Assembly: GCF_017742835.1 (NCBI RefSeq)
Contig: NZ_CP072392.1
Coordinates: forward strand, 5,146,180 to 5,210,179
Source: Aquabacter sp. L1I39
GTDB lineage: Bacteria; Pseudomonadota; Alphaproteobacteria; Rhizobiales; Xanthobacteraceae
Direction of reading: 5' to 3'
Length of the DNA stretch: 64,000 nucleotides
Part shown: positions 40,661 to 50,816 of the stretch, piece by piece
Layout: every line of letters starts with the position of its first letter
Numbering within the stretch: the stretch's first letter is position 1
The notes under the pieces: generated by a model
What the model saw: only the letters and a program-made list of their open reading frames with translations
What the model was told of the DNA's origin: nothing
The model's database searches: none
Program-made: the position numbers and the translations under genes

Positions 40661-41371
40661 TCAGTCCAGTTCCACCACCTGCCCGTCCATGACGGTCACG
40701 CGCCGGTGCATCTGGGAGGCGAGGGTCAAATTGTGGGTGGCGATGATGGCCGCGACCCCGGTGGCATGGACCAATTCCGAGAGCGCCCCGAACACGTGGT
40801 CCGACGTGCGCGGATCGAGATTGCCGGTGGGCTCGTCCGCCAGCAGCAGGCGCGGCGCATTGGCCAGCGCCCGGGCGATGGCCACACGCTGCTGCTCGCC
40901 GCCCGAAAGTTCCGCGGGCCGATGGGACAGCCGATGGCCGAGCCCGAGATAGGACAGGAGGTCCTTCGCCCGCGCGGCCGAATCCTTTTTCGAAAGGCCG
41001 CGGATCATCTGCGGCATCATCACATTCTCTAGCGCCGTGAATTCGGGCAGGAGGTGATGGAACTGGTAGACGAAGCCCACATGGAGCCGCCGCATGCGGG
41101 TCCGCTCCGCATCGGGCAGCTTGGCCGTGGGGCGGCCGTCAATATAGACCTCGCCCTCGTCCGGATGTTCCAGCAGGCCGCACAGATGCAGCAAGGTGGA
41201 TTTGCCCGAGCCGGATGGCGCCACCAGCGCTACGGACTGGCCCGGCTCCACCACCAGATTGGCCGCGCGCAGCACCTCGATCACGCCCTCGCCCTGGGGA
41301 TAGCGGCGTGACACATCGGCGATGGCAAGTGCCGGAGGCCCGGCGAAATCGTCGAAGGTGGAAGCGGTCAT
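40661..41371 (-). CDS. lolD: Lipoprotein-releasing system ATPase LolD
   Basis: A 236-residue ABC ATPase powering release of outer-membrane lipoproteins from the inner membrane. Walker [10 protein letters not shown] is at residues 51-59; the signature LSGGEQQR, Walker B LLLADEP with TGNLD, and the switch His in ATHN follow. The ATG overlaps the lolC stop by one base (TGATG). The frame is open for 83 codons further upstream over lolC but these are not part of the protein. Confidence 0.96.
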   Translation of the reverse strand: MTASTFDDFAGPPALAIADVSRRYPQGEGVIEVLRAANLVVEPGQSVALVAPSGSGKSTLLHLCGLLEHPDEGEVYIDGRPTAKLPDAERTRMRRLHVGFVYQFHHLLPEFTALENVMMPQMIRGLSKKDSAARAKDLLSYLGLGHRLSHRPAELSGGEQQRVAIARALANAPRLLLADEPTGNLDPRTSDHVFGALSELVHATGVAAIIATHNLTLASQMHRRVTVMDGQVVELD

Positions 41372-42663
41372 CACTCGTATCTCAGGGCTTCCACCGGGTC
41401 GAGCCGCGCGGCGCGCCAGGAGGGATAGAGGGTGGCCAGCAGGGAGAGGATCAGCGCCATGCCCACGACCGCGCCGGTCTCGCTTACATTCATCTCGGCC
41501 GGCAGGCGGCTGAGATAATAAAGTTCGGGCGAGAACAGTTCGGTACGGGTCAGGTAGGAAATGAACTGCCGGATCTCCTCGATATTGAGGCAGACCAGCA
41601 CCCCCAAAAGGAAGCCGCACAAGGTGCCGACCACACCGATGCTGGCCCCCGTGATGAGGAAGATGCGCATCACGGCCCCGCGCGTCGCGCCCATGGTGCG
41701 CAACACGGCGATGTCGTGCCCCTTGTCCTTCACCAGCATGATAAGGCCGGACACGATGTTGAGCGCAGCCACCAGCACGATCAGCGTCAGGATCAGGAAC
41801 ATGACGTTGCGCTCCACCTGGAGCGCATTGAAGAAGGTGGCGTTCCGCTGTCGCCAGTCGACGATATAGACGGGCCGTTCCGCGGCCGCCTGTATGGCGG
41901 GGCGCAGGACGCCCACATCGTCCGGCTTGTCGATATAGACTTCTATGGCGTTCACATCGCCATTGCGGTTGAAATAGGCCTGGGCCTCGGGCAACGGCAT
42001 GAAGACGAAAGCGCCGTCATATTCCGACATGCCGATCTCGAACACCGCCGCCACCTTGTAGACCTTGATGCGCGGCGAGGTGCCCATGGGCGTCACCGCG
42101 CCCCGCGGCGCCACCAGGGTGATGTTGTCGCCGGCATGAAGAGACAACTGGTCGGCGAGGCGCTTGCCGATGGCGAGCCCCTGCCCCTGATCGAAGCCTT
42201 CGAGCGTGCCCTGGCGGATATTGTTGGCGATGGAGGGCAGCGCCCGCAGATCCTTTTCCGACAGGCCGCGCACCAGCACGCCGGAGGCATTGTAGGGCGA
42301 GGAGGCGAGCGCCTGGCCCTCCACCAGCGGCACCGCGAGGCGCACCCCGTTGAGCTTGGAGATGCGCTCGGCCACCGCCAGATAGTCGGTCAGCGGGCTT
42401 TCCATCGGCTGCACCAGGAGGTGCCCGTTCAGCCCGAGGATCTTGGAGAGCAGTTCCTGCCGGAAGCCGTTCATCACCGCCATGACGATGATGAGGGTGG
42501 CCACCCCCAGCATGATGCCGAGGAAGGAAAAGCCGGCGATCACCGAGATGAAGCCCTCCTTCCGGCGGGCCCTCAGATAACGCAGCGACAGCATCCACTC
42601 GAAGGCGGAGAAGGGCCGCGTGCCGGAGGGCTCGTCGGTCCCGGTCGCCGTGGAAGATGCCAT
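41371..42663 (-). CDS. lolC: Lipoprotein-releasing system permease LolC/LolE family
   Basis: A 430-residue protein with one N-terminal helix ([23 protein letters not shown]), a large periplasmic domain (about residues 65-280), and three C-terminal helices, the MacB/FtsX topology. Only one permease gene accompanies lolD here, so it probably forms a homodimer and does the work of both LolC and LolE (LolF-type). It is encoded 14 bases after proS. Confidence 0.94.
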   Translation of the reverse strand: MASSTATGTDEPSGTRPFSAFEWMLSLRYLRARRKEGFISVIAGFSFLGIMLGVATLIIVMAVMNGFRQELLSKILGLNGHLLVQPMESPLTDYLAVAERISKLNGVRLAVPLVEGQALASSPYNASGVLVRGLSEKDLRALPSIANNIRQGTLEGFDQGQGLAIGKRLADQLSLHAGDNITLVAPRGAVTPMGTSPRIKVYKVAAVFEIGMSEYDGAFVFMPLPEAQAYFNRNGDVNAIEVYIDKPDDVGVLRPAIQAAAERPVYIVDWRQRNATFFNALQVERNVMFLILTLIVLVAALNIVSGLIMLVKDKGHDIAVLRTMGATRGAVMRIFLITGASIGVVGTLCGFLLGVLVCLNIEEIRQFISYLTRTELFSPELYYLSRLPAEMNVSETGAVVGMALILSLLATLYPSWRAARLDPVEALRYE

Positions 42664-42677
42664 ACGCCGCGCTCCCT

Positions 42678-44003
42678 TCAGTGTGCCTTCAGGCGCTCAT
42701 AGGCGTCGGCCAGCGAAAGCAGCTCACGGCTTCCGTCCACCCGTCGCTTCAGTTCCACCTTGCCTTCCGCGAGGCTCTTCGGTCCCACCAGCACCTGCCA
42801 GGGCAGGCCGATGAGGTCGGCCGTCGCGAACTTGGCACCGGCGCGCTCCTCGGTGTCATCATAGAGCACATCGACGCCGGACGCGGTCAGCTTCGCATAA
42901 AGTTCCGCGCAGGCCCCATCCACCGCCGCATCACCCACCTTCAGGTTGAGGATGCCCACCTGGAAGGGCGCCACGGCGTCCGGCCAGATGATGCCGGCGT
43001 CATCGTGAGACGCCTCGATCATGGCCGCAATGAGCCGCGAGGGGCCGATGCCGTAGGAGCCCATGTGGATGAGATGTTCGGCTCCGTCCGGCCCCTGCAC
43101 CTTGGCGCCGAAGGGCTCGGAATATTTGGTGCCGAAATAGAAGATGTGCCCCACCTCAATGCCGCGCGCGGCGAGGCGCCGGCCCTCGGGAATGGCGGCG
43201 AAAGCGGCCTCGTCGTGCTTTTCCGAGGTGGCCGCATAAAGCGTGGTCCACTGGTCGACGGTCGCCTGGAGGGCGGCCGCGTCGTCGAAGTTCACGCCGG
43301 CCGGGGGCGGCGGGAGATCGAGATAATCGCCATGGCAGAAGACTTCGCTCTCGCCGGTGGAGGCGAGAATGATGAACTCATGGGAGAGGTTGCCGCCAAT
43401 GGGCCCCGTGTCCGCCACCATGGGAATCGCTTTCAGCCCCATCCGGGAGAAGGTCCGCAAATAGGCGACGAACATCTTGTTGTAGGAATGGCGGGCGCCG
43501 GCCTGATCGAGATCGAACGAATAGGCGTCCTTCATGAGGAATTCGCGCGAGCGATAGACGCCGAAGCGCGGGCGCACCTCGTCCCGGAACTTCCACTGGA
43601 TGTGGTAGAGATTGAGCGGCAGCGCCTTGTAGGACTTCACATAGGCCCTGACGATCTCGGTGATCATCTCTTCATTGGTGGGGCCAAAGAGCATCTCGCG
43701 ATCGTGCCGGTCGCGGATGCGCAGCATTTCCTTGCCGTAATCATCATAGCGCCCACTCTCCCGCCACAGGTCCGCCGACTGAATGGTGGGCATGAGCAGT
43801 TCGATGGCGCCGGAGCGATTCTGCTCTTCGCGGATGATGTTGCAGATCTTGTTGAGCACCCGGTGGCCGAGCGGCAGCCAGGCATAGATGCCGGCGCTCT
43901 CCTGGCGCACCATGCCGGCCCGCAGCATCAGCCGGTGCGAAACGATCTCCGCCTCCTTCGGAACCTCGCGAAGGATGGGGAGAAAATAGCGGGACAGGCG
44001 CAT
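42678..44003 (-). CDS. proS: Prolyl-tRNA synthetase (short form without editing insertion)
   Basis: A 441-residue class II aminoacyl-tRNA synthetase. Motif 2 ([25 protein letters not shown]) and motif 3 ([16 protein letters not shown]) are present. The length and direct passage between motifs 2 and 3 show that the YbaK-like editing insertion of the 570-residue E. coli enzyme is absent, as is usual in alphaproteobacteria. The ATG at 44003 begins [23 protein letters not shown]; 45 open upstream codons are not family sequence. Confidence 0.96.
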   Translation of the reverse strand: MRLSRYFLPILREVPKEAEIVSHRLMLRAGMVRQESAGIYAWLPLGHRVLNKICNIIREEQNRSGAIELLMPTIQSADLWRESGRYDDYGKEMLRIRDRHDREMLFGPTNEEMITEIVRAYVKSYKALPLNLYHIQWKFRDEVRPRFGVYRSREFLMKDAYSFDLDQAGARHSYNKMFVAYLRTFSRMGLKAIPMVADTGPIGGNLSHEFIILASTGESEVFCHGDYLDLPPPPAGVNFDDAAALQATVDQWTTLYAATSEKHDEAAFAAIPEGRRLAARGIEVGHIFYFGTKYSEPFGAKVQGPDGAEHLIHMGSYGIGPSRLIAAMIEASHDDAGIIWPDAVAPFQVGILNLKVGDAAVDGACAELYAKLTASGVDVLYDDTEERAGAKFATADLIGLPWQVLVGPKSLAEGKVELKRRVDGSRELLSLADAYERLKAH

Positions 44004-44094
44004 TGCGGGGACTCGCGGGCTGGGTGAGGTGGTCAGGCGAGGAGAGTGAAAGCGGAACGATCCTGAAAACACAAGCCCGGCCTGGGCCGGATTG

Positions 44095-44109
44095 TGTTGC
44101 AACGCAACA
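44095..44109. promoter_or_regulatory. Palindrome TGTTGC-AAC-GCAACA
   Basis: Six-base arms flank a three-base centre. The core TGCAACGCA fits the TGC-N3-GCA pattern I recall for PhaR/AniA-type regulators of polyhydroxybutyrate genes in Hyphomicrobiales. It lies about 95 bases upstream of proS and about 25 bases upstream of the orphan plus-strand unit, so it could control either. The match is from memory and short. Confidence 0.35.
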
Positions 44110-44131
44110 ATTTGCCTATTGCGGCGCAAGG

Positions 44132-44335
44132 ATGACAAAGGCGCACATCTTGTTCTACTTTCCAGGGGTTAAAAGAAAGGGGACCGCCACTGAGCCTTCG
44201 CAGGCATCGTGGATAGAGGGGTCCAGGTCTCGGGAGGAAAACAACCAAAGCCGACCGGAGACCGCCTTTTTTGAGGCGTGGGAACGGGAACGGCTGCACT
44301 GGATTGGTCCGGCTGCACCCCGGAAGATCCGCTAA
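44132..44335 (+). other. Possible small transcript or 67-residue ORF before a strong terminator
   Basis: The frame starts [17 protein letters not shown] and ends HWIGPAAPRKIR. The base AAGG directly touches the ATG, so a ribosome-binding site is poor. Third-position GC is about two thirds by my count, which looks low beside the neighbouring genes, arguing against ordinary coding. A perfect terminator begins 14 bases after the stop, so something is probably transcribed here on the plus strand: a small RNA or a recently acquired small gene. No family recognised. Confidence 0.35.
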
Positions 44336-44348
44336 AAAGTGCATCAGG

Positions 44349-44380
44349 AAAAAGGCGAGGCAGGAGCCTCGCCTTTTTTC
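44349..44380 (+). terminator. Strong intrinsic terminator with no clear upstream gene
   Basis: AAAAAGGCGAGGC (44349-44361) pairs with GCCTCGCCTTTTT (44366-44378) around an AGGA loop, giving up to 13 pairs and a T-run on the plus strand. The A-run on the other side would also give a T-run on the minus strand, so it may act in both directions, ending DUF1467-side transcripts before proS. Confidence 0.88.
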
Positions 44381-44694
44381 TTGCCAAAATGCCCCCTTAG
44401 AAAGAATCGAAAAGATCGCCTCCCCCGACGGCGCAATGCCCTTCGTCAGCTCGCCAATGTCGCAATTTCATTTCGCGCAAACACAATTAGGTGAACTCGG
44501 CAGGCGTTAACCGACCTCTTACCCTGCGACATTCCGCCTCGACAACGCCTCATTTTGCGGCAGTGCGGCAAATGGAAGAGGCCGGATCATCTTCTTGCGT
44601 CGACTGTGCCAGCGCGCCGAAAGTCAGGCTCCCGGGAAACACCCGCAGGCGATCTCCCGGCCGCGCATGGCCGGACCGCCTTGGGGAAACAGAC

Positions 44695-44967
44695 TCAGTC
44701 CATATCCGTCTTGAAGGGCATGGGAAGGTCTTCCAGTCGCACGACGCCGCTCCTCGCCAGATAAATGAGCCCTGCAGTGACCAATGCGGCGAGAATAGAG
44801 GTGGCAATGGCCTTGCGCAGAAGCAGCGGTCGCGTGGGAGCGCCAGGATCGGTGCCCGGCTCAACCGCATTGCTCTCGGCCTGAGACTTCACGCCGAACG
44901 GCAGCACTGCGAAGAGCACCACCCACCACACGATGAAATAAATGGCGAGGATCGAGCCGATCTGCAC
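44695..44967 (-). CDS. DUF1467 family membrane protein
   Basis: A 90-residue protein with two helices: an N-terminal one (ILAIYFIVWWVVLFAVLPFGV) and a central one (AIATSILAALVTAGLIYLA). The segment WWVVLFAVLPFGVKSQ is the hallmark of DUF1467, a family of unknown function found between mce and proS in many alphaproteobacteria. The start is GTG, six bases after the mce stop. Confidence 0.88.
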   Translation of the reverse strand: MQIGSILAIYFIVWWVVLFAVLPFGVKSQAESNAVEPGTDPGAPTRPLLLRKAIATSILAALVTAGLIYLARSGVVRLEDLPMPFKTDMD

Positions 44968-44973
44968 GACGGG

Positions 44974-45378
<405 letters not shown>

Positions 45379-45416
45379 GGTCCCCTCCCCTACCCGCGCC
45401 AAAGCGCGCGCCTGTA

Positions 45417-47090
45417 TCAGACCTCCACGATGTGAACGTGGCAAACGGGCTTTTTGCCCCAGGCCACGTTCACCGCGGACCGCACCGCGCGCTCAATACT
45501 CTCGGAGAGCGAATCCGGATCACGCCGCCGCGCACGCGGCAGGTTGTCGAGGGTCGCGACGACGGTGTCGAAGACATGGTCGAGCATGTCGACCCCGCCC
45601 TCGCCACGCTCCGGAATCCCGGTGAGCTCCACCGAGGGATCGCCCATGACGGCGCCCTTGGAATCCATCGCCAGGGCAACAGAAACGATGCCCACATAGC
45701 CGAGCTTGCGCCGCTCCGGAATGGTGCGGGCGGCGTCCGACACCAGCACCTTGCCGTCCTTGTAGAGGCGGCCGAACGGGATATCGTCCACGCGCTCGGC
45801 GGGTCCCGGCGCGAGGCGCACCACATGGCCGTCGCTGCACAGGACCACTTCCTTGACGCCGAGGCGCTTCGCCAGCGCGGCATGTTCGGCCAGATGCATG
45901 GGCTCGCCATGAACCGGAATGGAAACCTGCGGCCGCACCCAGCCGTACATCTGCTCCAGTTCGCCCCGCCGGGGATGGCCGGACACATGAACCAGGCCGT
46001 CACGGTCCGTCATCACGCGCACGCCGCGCTTCACCAAGCCGTTGATGACCTTGTTCACCACCCGCTCATTGCCGGGAATGGTTCGCGACGAGAAGACCAC
46101 CAGGTCGCCTGCTGAGAGGGCAATCTCGGGATGATCGTCGCTCGCGATACGGCTCAAGGCCGCCCGGGGCTCGCCTTGGGAGCCGGTCAGCAGCGCCACC
46201 ACCTTGTCGCGGGGCAGATAGCCATAGGCCTCCACCGTCCGGAACGGGGGAATGCCGTCCAGCATGCCCTGCTCACGGGCAACGCCGATCACCCGGTCCA
46301 TGGCCCGGCCCACGACCACCACGTCGCGATCCGCCGCCATGGCCGCCTCGCCGATGGACCGGATGCGGGCAACATTGGAAGAGAAGGTGGTGAAGCACAC
46401 CCGGTGCTTGGCCTTGGCGACGATCTCCTTGAGGGTTGCCCCCACATCCGCCTCGGAGGGCGAAACGCCATCGCGGATGGCATTTGTGGAATCACAGATG
46501 ATGGCGCGAACACCCTCATCGCCCAGAGCCTTGAGGCGAGCGGAATCGGTGACCGCACCAACCACAGGATTGGGATCGAGTTTCCAGTCGCCCGTATGCA
46601 GCACCAGCCCGGAGTCCGTGCGGATGGCGATGGCGTGGCTATCGGGAATGGAGTGGGCGACGGGGATGAACTCCACCTCGAACGGCCCGATCTTGAGCCG
46701 CTCTCCCGCCCGCACCACCGTGATGGGGATGTTGGGCGCGCCGGCCTCGGCCCACCTCTTGGCCTCCAGCAGGCCAGCCGTGAAGCGCGTGGTGTAGACT
46801 GGCACCTTCAGGCGTGGCCACAGGTCCAGCACCGCCCCCACATGGTCTTCATGGCCATGGGTGAGGAGCAGGCCCTCGATATTCTTCTTCTCCGCTTCCA
46901 GGAAGCGGATGTCGGGCAGCACCAGATCGACGCCCGGCGCCTCTTCCCCGGCAAAGCTCATGCCCAGATCGACCATCAGCCACCGGCGCGCGCGCCGGGG
47001 ACCGAAGCCGTAGAGGCCGAGATTCATGCCGATCTCTCCGACGCCGCCGAGCGGCGCGAAGACCATTTCCTGTAAATCCGCCACGGTCAT
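45417..47090 (-). CDS. rnj: Ribonuclease J
   Basis: A 557-residue metallo-beta-lactamase/beta-CASP ribonuclease with 5' exonuclease and endonuclease activity in rRNA and mRNA processing. The zinc motif HGHEDH is at residues 78-83; HSIPDSHA, LHTGDWKLD and the beta-CASP segment SGHPRRGEL with HGEPMHL are present. The ATG overlaps the birA stop by four bases. Confidence 0.95.
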   Translation of the reverse strand: MTVADLQEMVFAPLGGVGEIGMNLGLYGFGPRRARRWLMVDLGMSFAGEEAPGVDLVLPDIRFLEAEKKNIEGLLLTHGHEDHVGAVLDLWPRLKVPVYTTRFTAGLLEAKRWAEAGAPNIPITVVRAGERLKIGPFEVEFIPVAHSIPDSHAIAIRTDSGLVLHTGDWKLDPNPVVGAVTDSARLKALGDEGVRAIICDSTNAIRDGVSPSEADVGATLKEIVAKAKHRVCFTTFSSNVARIRSIGEAAMAADRDVVVVGRAMDRVIGVAREQGMLDGIPPFRTVEAYGYLPRDKVVALLTGSQGEPRAALSRIASDDHPEIALSAGDLVVFSSRTIPGNERVVNKVINGLVKRGVRVMTDRDGLVHVSGHPRRGELEQMYGWVRPQVSIPVHGEPMHLAEHAALAKRLGVKEVVLCSDGHVVRLAPGPAERVDDIPFGRLYKDGKVLVSDAARTIPERRKLGYVGIVSVALAMDSKGAVMGDPSVELTGIPERGEGGVDMLDHVFDTVVATLDNLPRARRRDPDSLSESIERAVRSAVNVAWGKKPVCHVHIVEV

Positions 47091-47854
47091 TCCGCCTTTG
47101 GCAAGGAGACGTCACCGGCGGTGATGATCTCAGCAATTCCGTCTCGCCGGCGGAGCATGAGCGCGCCGCGGGCATCGATATTCTCAAAGCGGCCTGTCAC
47201 CTCCCGCTCGCCGATGCGAACGGTGATGGTGTCGCCCAGGGCCAAAGCGTGGCGAAGCCAATCGGTACGCACAGAGGGAAAGCCGTTGCCGCCATTCCAC
47301 TGGTTGAGCCGCACGGCCATGGCCCGGTCCAACGCCTCCAGCACCCGATCGGGCGCCGTGGGACAGCCGACCGCATCCAGGCTGATGGCCTTATAGGGCA
47401 GCCCCTCCGGATGGTGCAGGCAGTTCACGCCGAAGCCAACCACGGCCGCTGGCCGTCCGGCAGGATCGTTGCCGCCCTCCACCAGAATCCCGGCGAGCTT
47501 GCCGCCATCCAGGATCAGGTCATTGGGCCATTTCAGCTTCAGCTGCTCCGGCACCACCAAGGGCGCCGCGGCGAGCACCGCATCACGCAGCGCAAGGCCG
47601 GCGACGAAGCAGAGCTGCGCCACATAAGCGGGGGGTGCCGGATTGGGCAGGACAAGGGACGCGAACAGATTGCCCAGCTCACTGGTCCAGGGACGACCCC
47701 GCCGCCCCCGGCCCGCAGTCTGGATGTCCGCGACCAGCCAAACGGGCATCGGCTCCCCGCGCGAAAGGCGCGAGAGGCCTTCCGCATTGGTGGAGCCGAT
47801 CTCCGTGAACCGGACGATAGGTATGGTCAGGCTTTGAAAACGCTGTGGCGCCAT
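47087..47854 (-). CDS. birA: Biotin--[acetyl-CoA-carboxylase] ligase
   Basis: A 255-residue class I biotin protein ligase, lacking the N-terminal DNA-binding domain of E. coli BirA, so it should not repress biotin genes. The biotinyl-AMP loop GRGRRGR is at about residues 48-54; KWPNDLILDGGKLAGILVE is the second signature. A small C-terminal SH3-like domain follows. It starts four bases after the nuoN stop and probably belongs to the nuo transcript. Confidence 0.95.
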   Translation of the reverse strand: MAPQRFQSLTIPIVRFTEIGSTNAEGLSRLSRGEPMPVWLVADIQTAGRGRRGRPWTSELGNLFASLVLPNPAPPAYVAQLCFVAGLALRDAVLAAAPLVVPEQLKLKWPNDLILDGGKLAGILVEGGNDPAGRPAAVVGFGVNCLHHPEGLPYKAISLDAVGCPTAPDRVLEALDRAMAVRLNQWNGGNGFPSVRTDWLRHALALGDTITVRIGEREVTGRFENIDARGALMLRRRDGIAEIITAGDVSLPKAE

Positions 47855-47857
47855 CTG

Positions 47858-49285
47858 TCAAAAGAGTGAGCGCGCTGCCGCGCCCGCCGCCTCGATGAGA
47901 GGAGCCGGATACACGAAATAGAAGATCGTGAACAGGCCGGAAAGGCCGAGAACTGCCTTCAGCTCCGACGGCATGGGGTCGAAAGCGTCCGCAGGCTCGT
48001 CAAAATACATGACCTTGACGACACGGAGGTAATAGAAGGCGCCCACAACCGAAGACAGCACACCGAGCACGGCAAGGCCATAGAGCCCTGCCTCGATGGC
48101 GGCGAGGAAGACGTAATACTTGGCCAGGAATCCGGCGAGCGGGGGAATGCCCGCAAGGGAGAACATGAGCGCCGCGAGCAGAAGCGCCATCACCGGATTG
48201 GTGCGGGCAAGGCCGGCCAGGTCGTCGATGGTCTCCACCGCACGGCCGTTGCGGCGCATGGCGAGGACACAGGAGAACGAGCCGAGCGTCATGGCCACAT
48301 AGATGGCCATGTACACGATCACGCCCCGCACGCCCTGGGGCGTCGCTGCCGCCAGGCCGACCAGAGCAAAGCCCATGTGGCCGATGGAAGAGTAGGCCAG
48401 CATGCGCTTGATGTTACGCTGGCCGATGGCAGCAAATGCACCCAGCGCCATGGACGCAATGGCCACGAACACCACGATCTGCTGCCACTGGTGGGTCACA
48501 TGCGGGAAGGCCTCCACCGTCACGCGCAGGAACACCGCCATGGCCGCAACCTTCGGCGCCGTGGCGAAGAAAGCGGTGACCGGGGTCGGCGCGCCTTCAT
48601 ACACGTCCGGCGTCCACATATGGAACGGCACGGCGGAGATCTTGAAGCACAGGCCAGCCAGCAGGAACACGATGCCATACACAAGGCCGACCGACGGCTG
48701 CGTCACCACAGCGGCGATACCGGCAAAATTCACGGTGCCGGTGAAGCCATAGATGAGGGAGGCGCCGTAAAGCAGCATGCCCGAGGACAGGGAGCCGAGG
48801 ACGAAATACTTCAGACCGGCCTCGGTGGAGCGCACCGAGTCCCGATTGAAGGCCGCCACCACATAAAGCGACAGGCTCATCAGCTCGAGGCCGAGATAGA
48901 GGGCGATCAGGTCGCCGGCCGAGATCAGCATGGTCATGCCGAGCGTGGCGATCACCACCAGCACGGCATATTCATACTTGCGCTGCTGCTCGCGGCCGAG
49001 CCAATCCACCGACAGGATCAGCGACACAGTCGCACCCAGGATGGCCAGCGCCTTCATGAAGCGGCCGAACGGGTCGATCACCAGCGAACCGTTGAAGGCC
49101 GTCACGGTCTGTCCGGGGCCGATGAGCGTGAGCACGCCGGCCGCGACCAGGACCGCGATGGCGAGCCCGTTCACCATATTGGTTGCACCCTCCCCGCGCA
49201 CCGCGCCGATCAGCAGAAGCACGATCGCCGAAAGCGCGAGCAGAAGTTCGGGGAGGACGGCTCCGAGCGGAGGCAGGACGGACAT
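47858..49285 (-). CDS. nuoN: NADH-quinone oxidoreductase subunit N
   Basis: A 475-residue antiporter-like membrane subunit of complex I with about 14 helices. Proton-channel features include the helix-7 Lys in [17 protein letters not shown] and the [17 protein letters not shown] segment. The ATG at 49285 begins [14 protein letters not shown]; the 84 open codons upstream lie over nuoM. It is the last nuo gene. Confidence 0.96.
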   Translation of the reverse strand: MSVLPPLGAVLPELLLALSAIVLLLIGAVRGEGATNMVNGLAIAVLVAAGVLTLIGPGQTVTAFNGSLVIDPFGRFMKALAILGATVSLILSVDWLGREQQRKYEYAVLVVIATLGMTMLISAGDLIALYLGLELMSLSLYVVAAFNRDSVRSTEAGLKYFVLGSLSSGMLLYGASLIYGFTGTVNFAGIAAVVTQPSVGLVYGIVFLLAGLCFKISAVPFHMWTPDVYEGAPTPVTAFFATAPKVAAMAVFLRVTVEAFPHVTHQWQQIVVFVAIASMALGAFAAIGQRNIKRMLAYSSIGHMGFALVGLAAATPQGVRGVIVYMAIYVAMTLGSFSCVLAMRRNGRAVETIDDLAGLARTNPVMALLLAALMFSLAGIPPLAGFLAKYYVFLAAIEAGLYGLAVLGVLSSVVGAFYYLRVVKVMYFDEPADAFDPMPSELKAVLGLSGLFTIFYFVYPAPLIEAAGAAARSLF

Positions 49286-49299
49286 CTGGCGACCTCGGA

Positions 49300-50814
49300 T
49301 CAGAAGCTGAACAGGAGCGAGGCGGTCTTCACCGCCGCCGCCACCGTGTCGGTGCGGGCGACGACGGCATTCACGGCCGCCGACGTCATGTGGAGGATGG
49401 GAGACGGCCAGAAGCCGAACAGGATGGTCAGGATGACGAGGGGCACCATGATGGCCACCTCCCGCGGGCTGAGATCCAGAATGTCCTTCAGGCTGTCCTT
49501 TTCCAGCGGGCCGAAAATGACGCGCCAGTAGAGCCACAGCGCATAGGCCGCAGACAGAATCACCCCGGTCGCCGCGAACAGAGCCACCCAGGTGTTCCGC
49601 TCGAAGGCGGCCAGCATGGTGAGGAATTCACCCACGAAGCCTGAGGTGCCCGGCAAGCCCACATTGGCCATGGTGAAGACCATGAGCGCAGTGGCATAGA
49701 GCGGCATGCGCTTGGCAAGGCCACCATAGGCCGCGATGTCGCGGGTGTGCATGCGGTCATAGATGACGCCCACGCACAAGAACAGCGCACCCGAGACGAA
49801 TCCGTGGGAGATCATCAGGAACATGGCGCCCTGGAGGCCCGCCTCGTTCATGGAGAAGATGCCCATGGTCACGAAACCCATATGGGCGATGGACGAATAG
49901 GCGATCAGCTTCTTGATGTCCTCCTGCACCAGCGCCACCAGCGAGGTGTAGATGATGGCCACCACGGACAGGGTGAACACCAGCGGCGCGAAGAGGTGCG
50001 AGGCCTCCGGGAACATGGGCAGGGAATAGCGGATGAAGCCGTAGCCGCCCATCTTCAGAAGCACGCCGGCCAGGATGACCGAGCCCGCGGTGGGGGCTTC
50101 CACGTGGGCATCAGGCAGCCAAGTGTGCACCGGCCACATGGGCATCTTCACCGCGAACGAGGCGAAGAAGGCGAGCCACAGCCAGGTCTGCATGCCACCC
50201 GGGAAGCCGAACTGCATCAGTGTGGGCACGTCAGTGGTGCCGGCCTTCCAATACATGGCCATGATGGCCAGCATCATCAGCACGGAGCCGGCCAGCGTGT
50301 AGAGGAAGAACTTGAAGCTGGCATAGATGCGGCGCGCGCCACCCCAGATGCCGATGATGAGGAACATCGGGATCAGGCCGCCTTCGAAGAAGAAGTAGAA
50401 CAGCACCAGGTCCAGCGCGCAGAAGGTGCCGATCATCAACGTCTCGAGGACGAGGAAAGCGATCATGTATTCCTTCACGCGCTTATGCACGCTCTCCCAG
50501 GAGGCGAGGATGCAGAAGGGCATGAGGAAGGTGGTCAGCAGCACCAGCGGCAGGGAGATGCCATCCACGCCCATATGGTAGGAGGCGATCTCCCCCAGCC
50601 AGGCCTGCTTTTCGACGAACTGGAAGCCGGGCGCCGCGCTGTCAAAGCCCGGCAACAGGAAGAGCGAGACCACGAATGTGACCAAAGTGGTCCAGAGCGC
50701 GACCCACCGGGCATTGCGCGCGGTGACCTCGCTGTCGCCCCGCACCACCAGGATGAAGAGCGCACCGACAATCGGCAGGAAGGTGACGACGGAGAGGATG
50801 GGCCAAGTGGTCAT
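49300..50814 (-). CDS. nuoM: NADH-quinone oxidoreductase subunit M
   Basis: A 504-residue antiporter-like subunit with about 14 helices. It contains [44 protein letters not shown] and [15 protein letters not shown], covering proton-path Lys and Glu residues. I choose the ATG at 50814, with GGAG seven bases upstream, over the GTG at 50820 that overlaps the nuoL stop (GTGA) but is one base from the same GGAG. Confidence 0.96.
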   Translation of the reverse strand: MTTWPILSVVTFLPIVGALFILVVRGDSEVTARNARWVALWTTLVTFVVSLFLLPGFDSAAPGFQFVEKQAWLGEIASYHMGVDGISLPLVLLTTFLMPFCILASWESVHKRVKEYMIAFLVLETLMIGTFCALDLVLFYFFFEGGLIPMFLIIGIWGGARRIYASFKFFLYTLAGSVLMMLAIMAMYWKAGTTDVPTLMQFGFPGGMQTWLWLAFFASFAVKMPMWPVHTWLPDAHVEAPTAGSVILAGVLLKMGGYGFIRYSLPMFPEASHLFAPLVFTLSVVAIIYTSLVALVQEDIKKLIAYSSIAHMGFVTMGIFSMNEAGLQGAMFLMISHGFVSGALFLCVGVIYDRMHTRDIAAYGGLAKRMPLYATALMVFTMANVGLPGTSGFVGEFLTMLAAFERNTWVALFAATGVILSAAYALWLYWRVIFGPLEKDSLKDILDLSPREVAIMVPLVILTILFGFWPSPILHMTSAAVNAVVARTDTVAAAVKTASLLFSF

Positions 50815-50816
50815 CG

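Larger units (their letters stand above)
44004..44694. other. 690-base stretch without an assigned gene
   Basis: This gap between proS and the DUF1467 gene holds a short palindrome at 44095-44109, a 68-codon plus-strand frame at 44132-44335 whose third-position GC looks lower than in the surrounding genes, and a strong terminator at 44349-44380. From 44400 to 44694 I see no convincing frame or structure; a TTAA/TTAC pair near 44507 has eight rather than seven bases between the halves. The proS promoter should also lie here but I cannot point to a good match. Confidence 0.6.

Noticed and set aside
44507..44523. TTAA ... TTAC pair resembling a CtrA box upstream of proS/DUF1467
   Set aside because: The halves are eight bases apart, not seven, and the second half deviates from the consensus.
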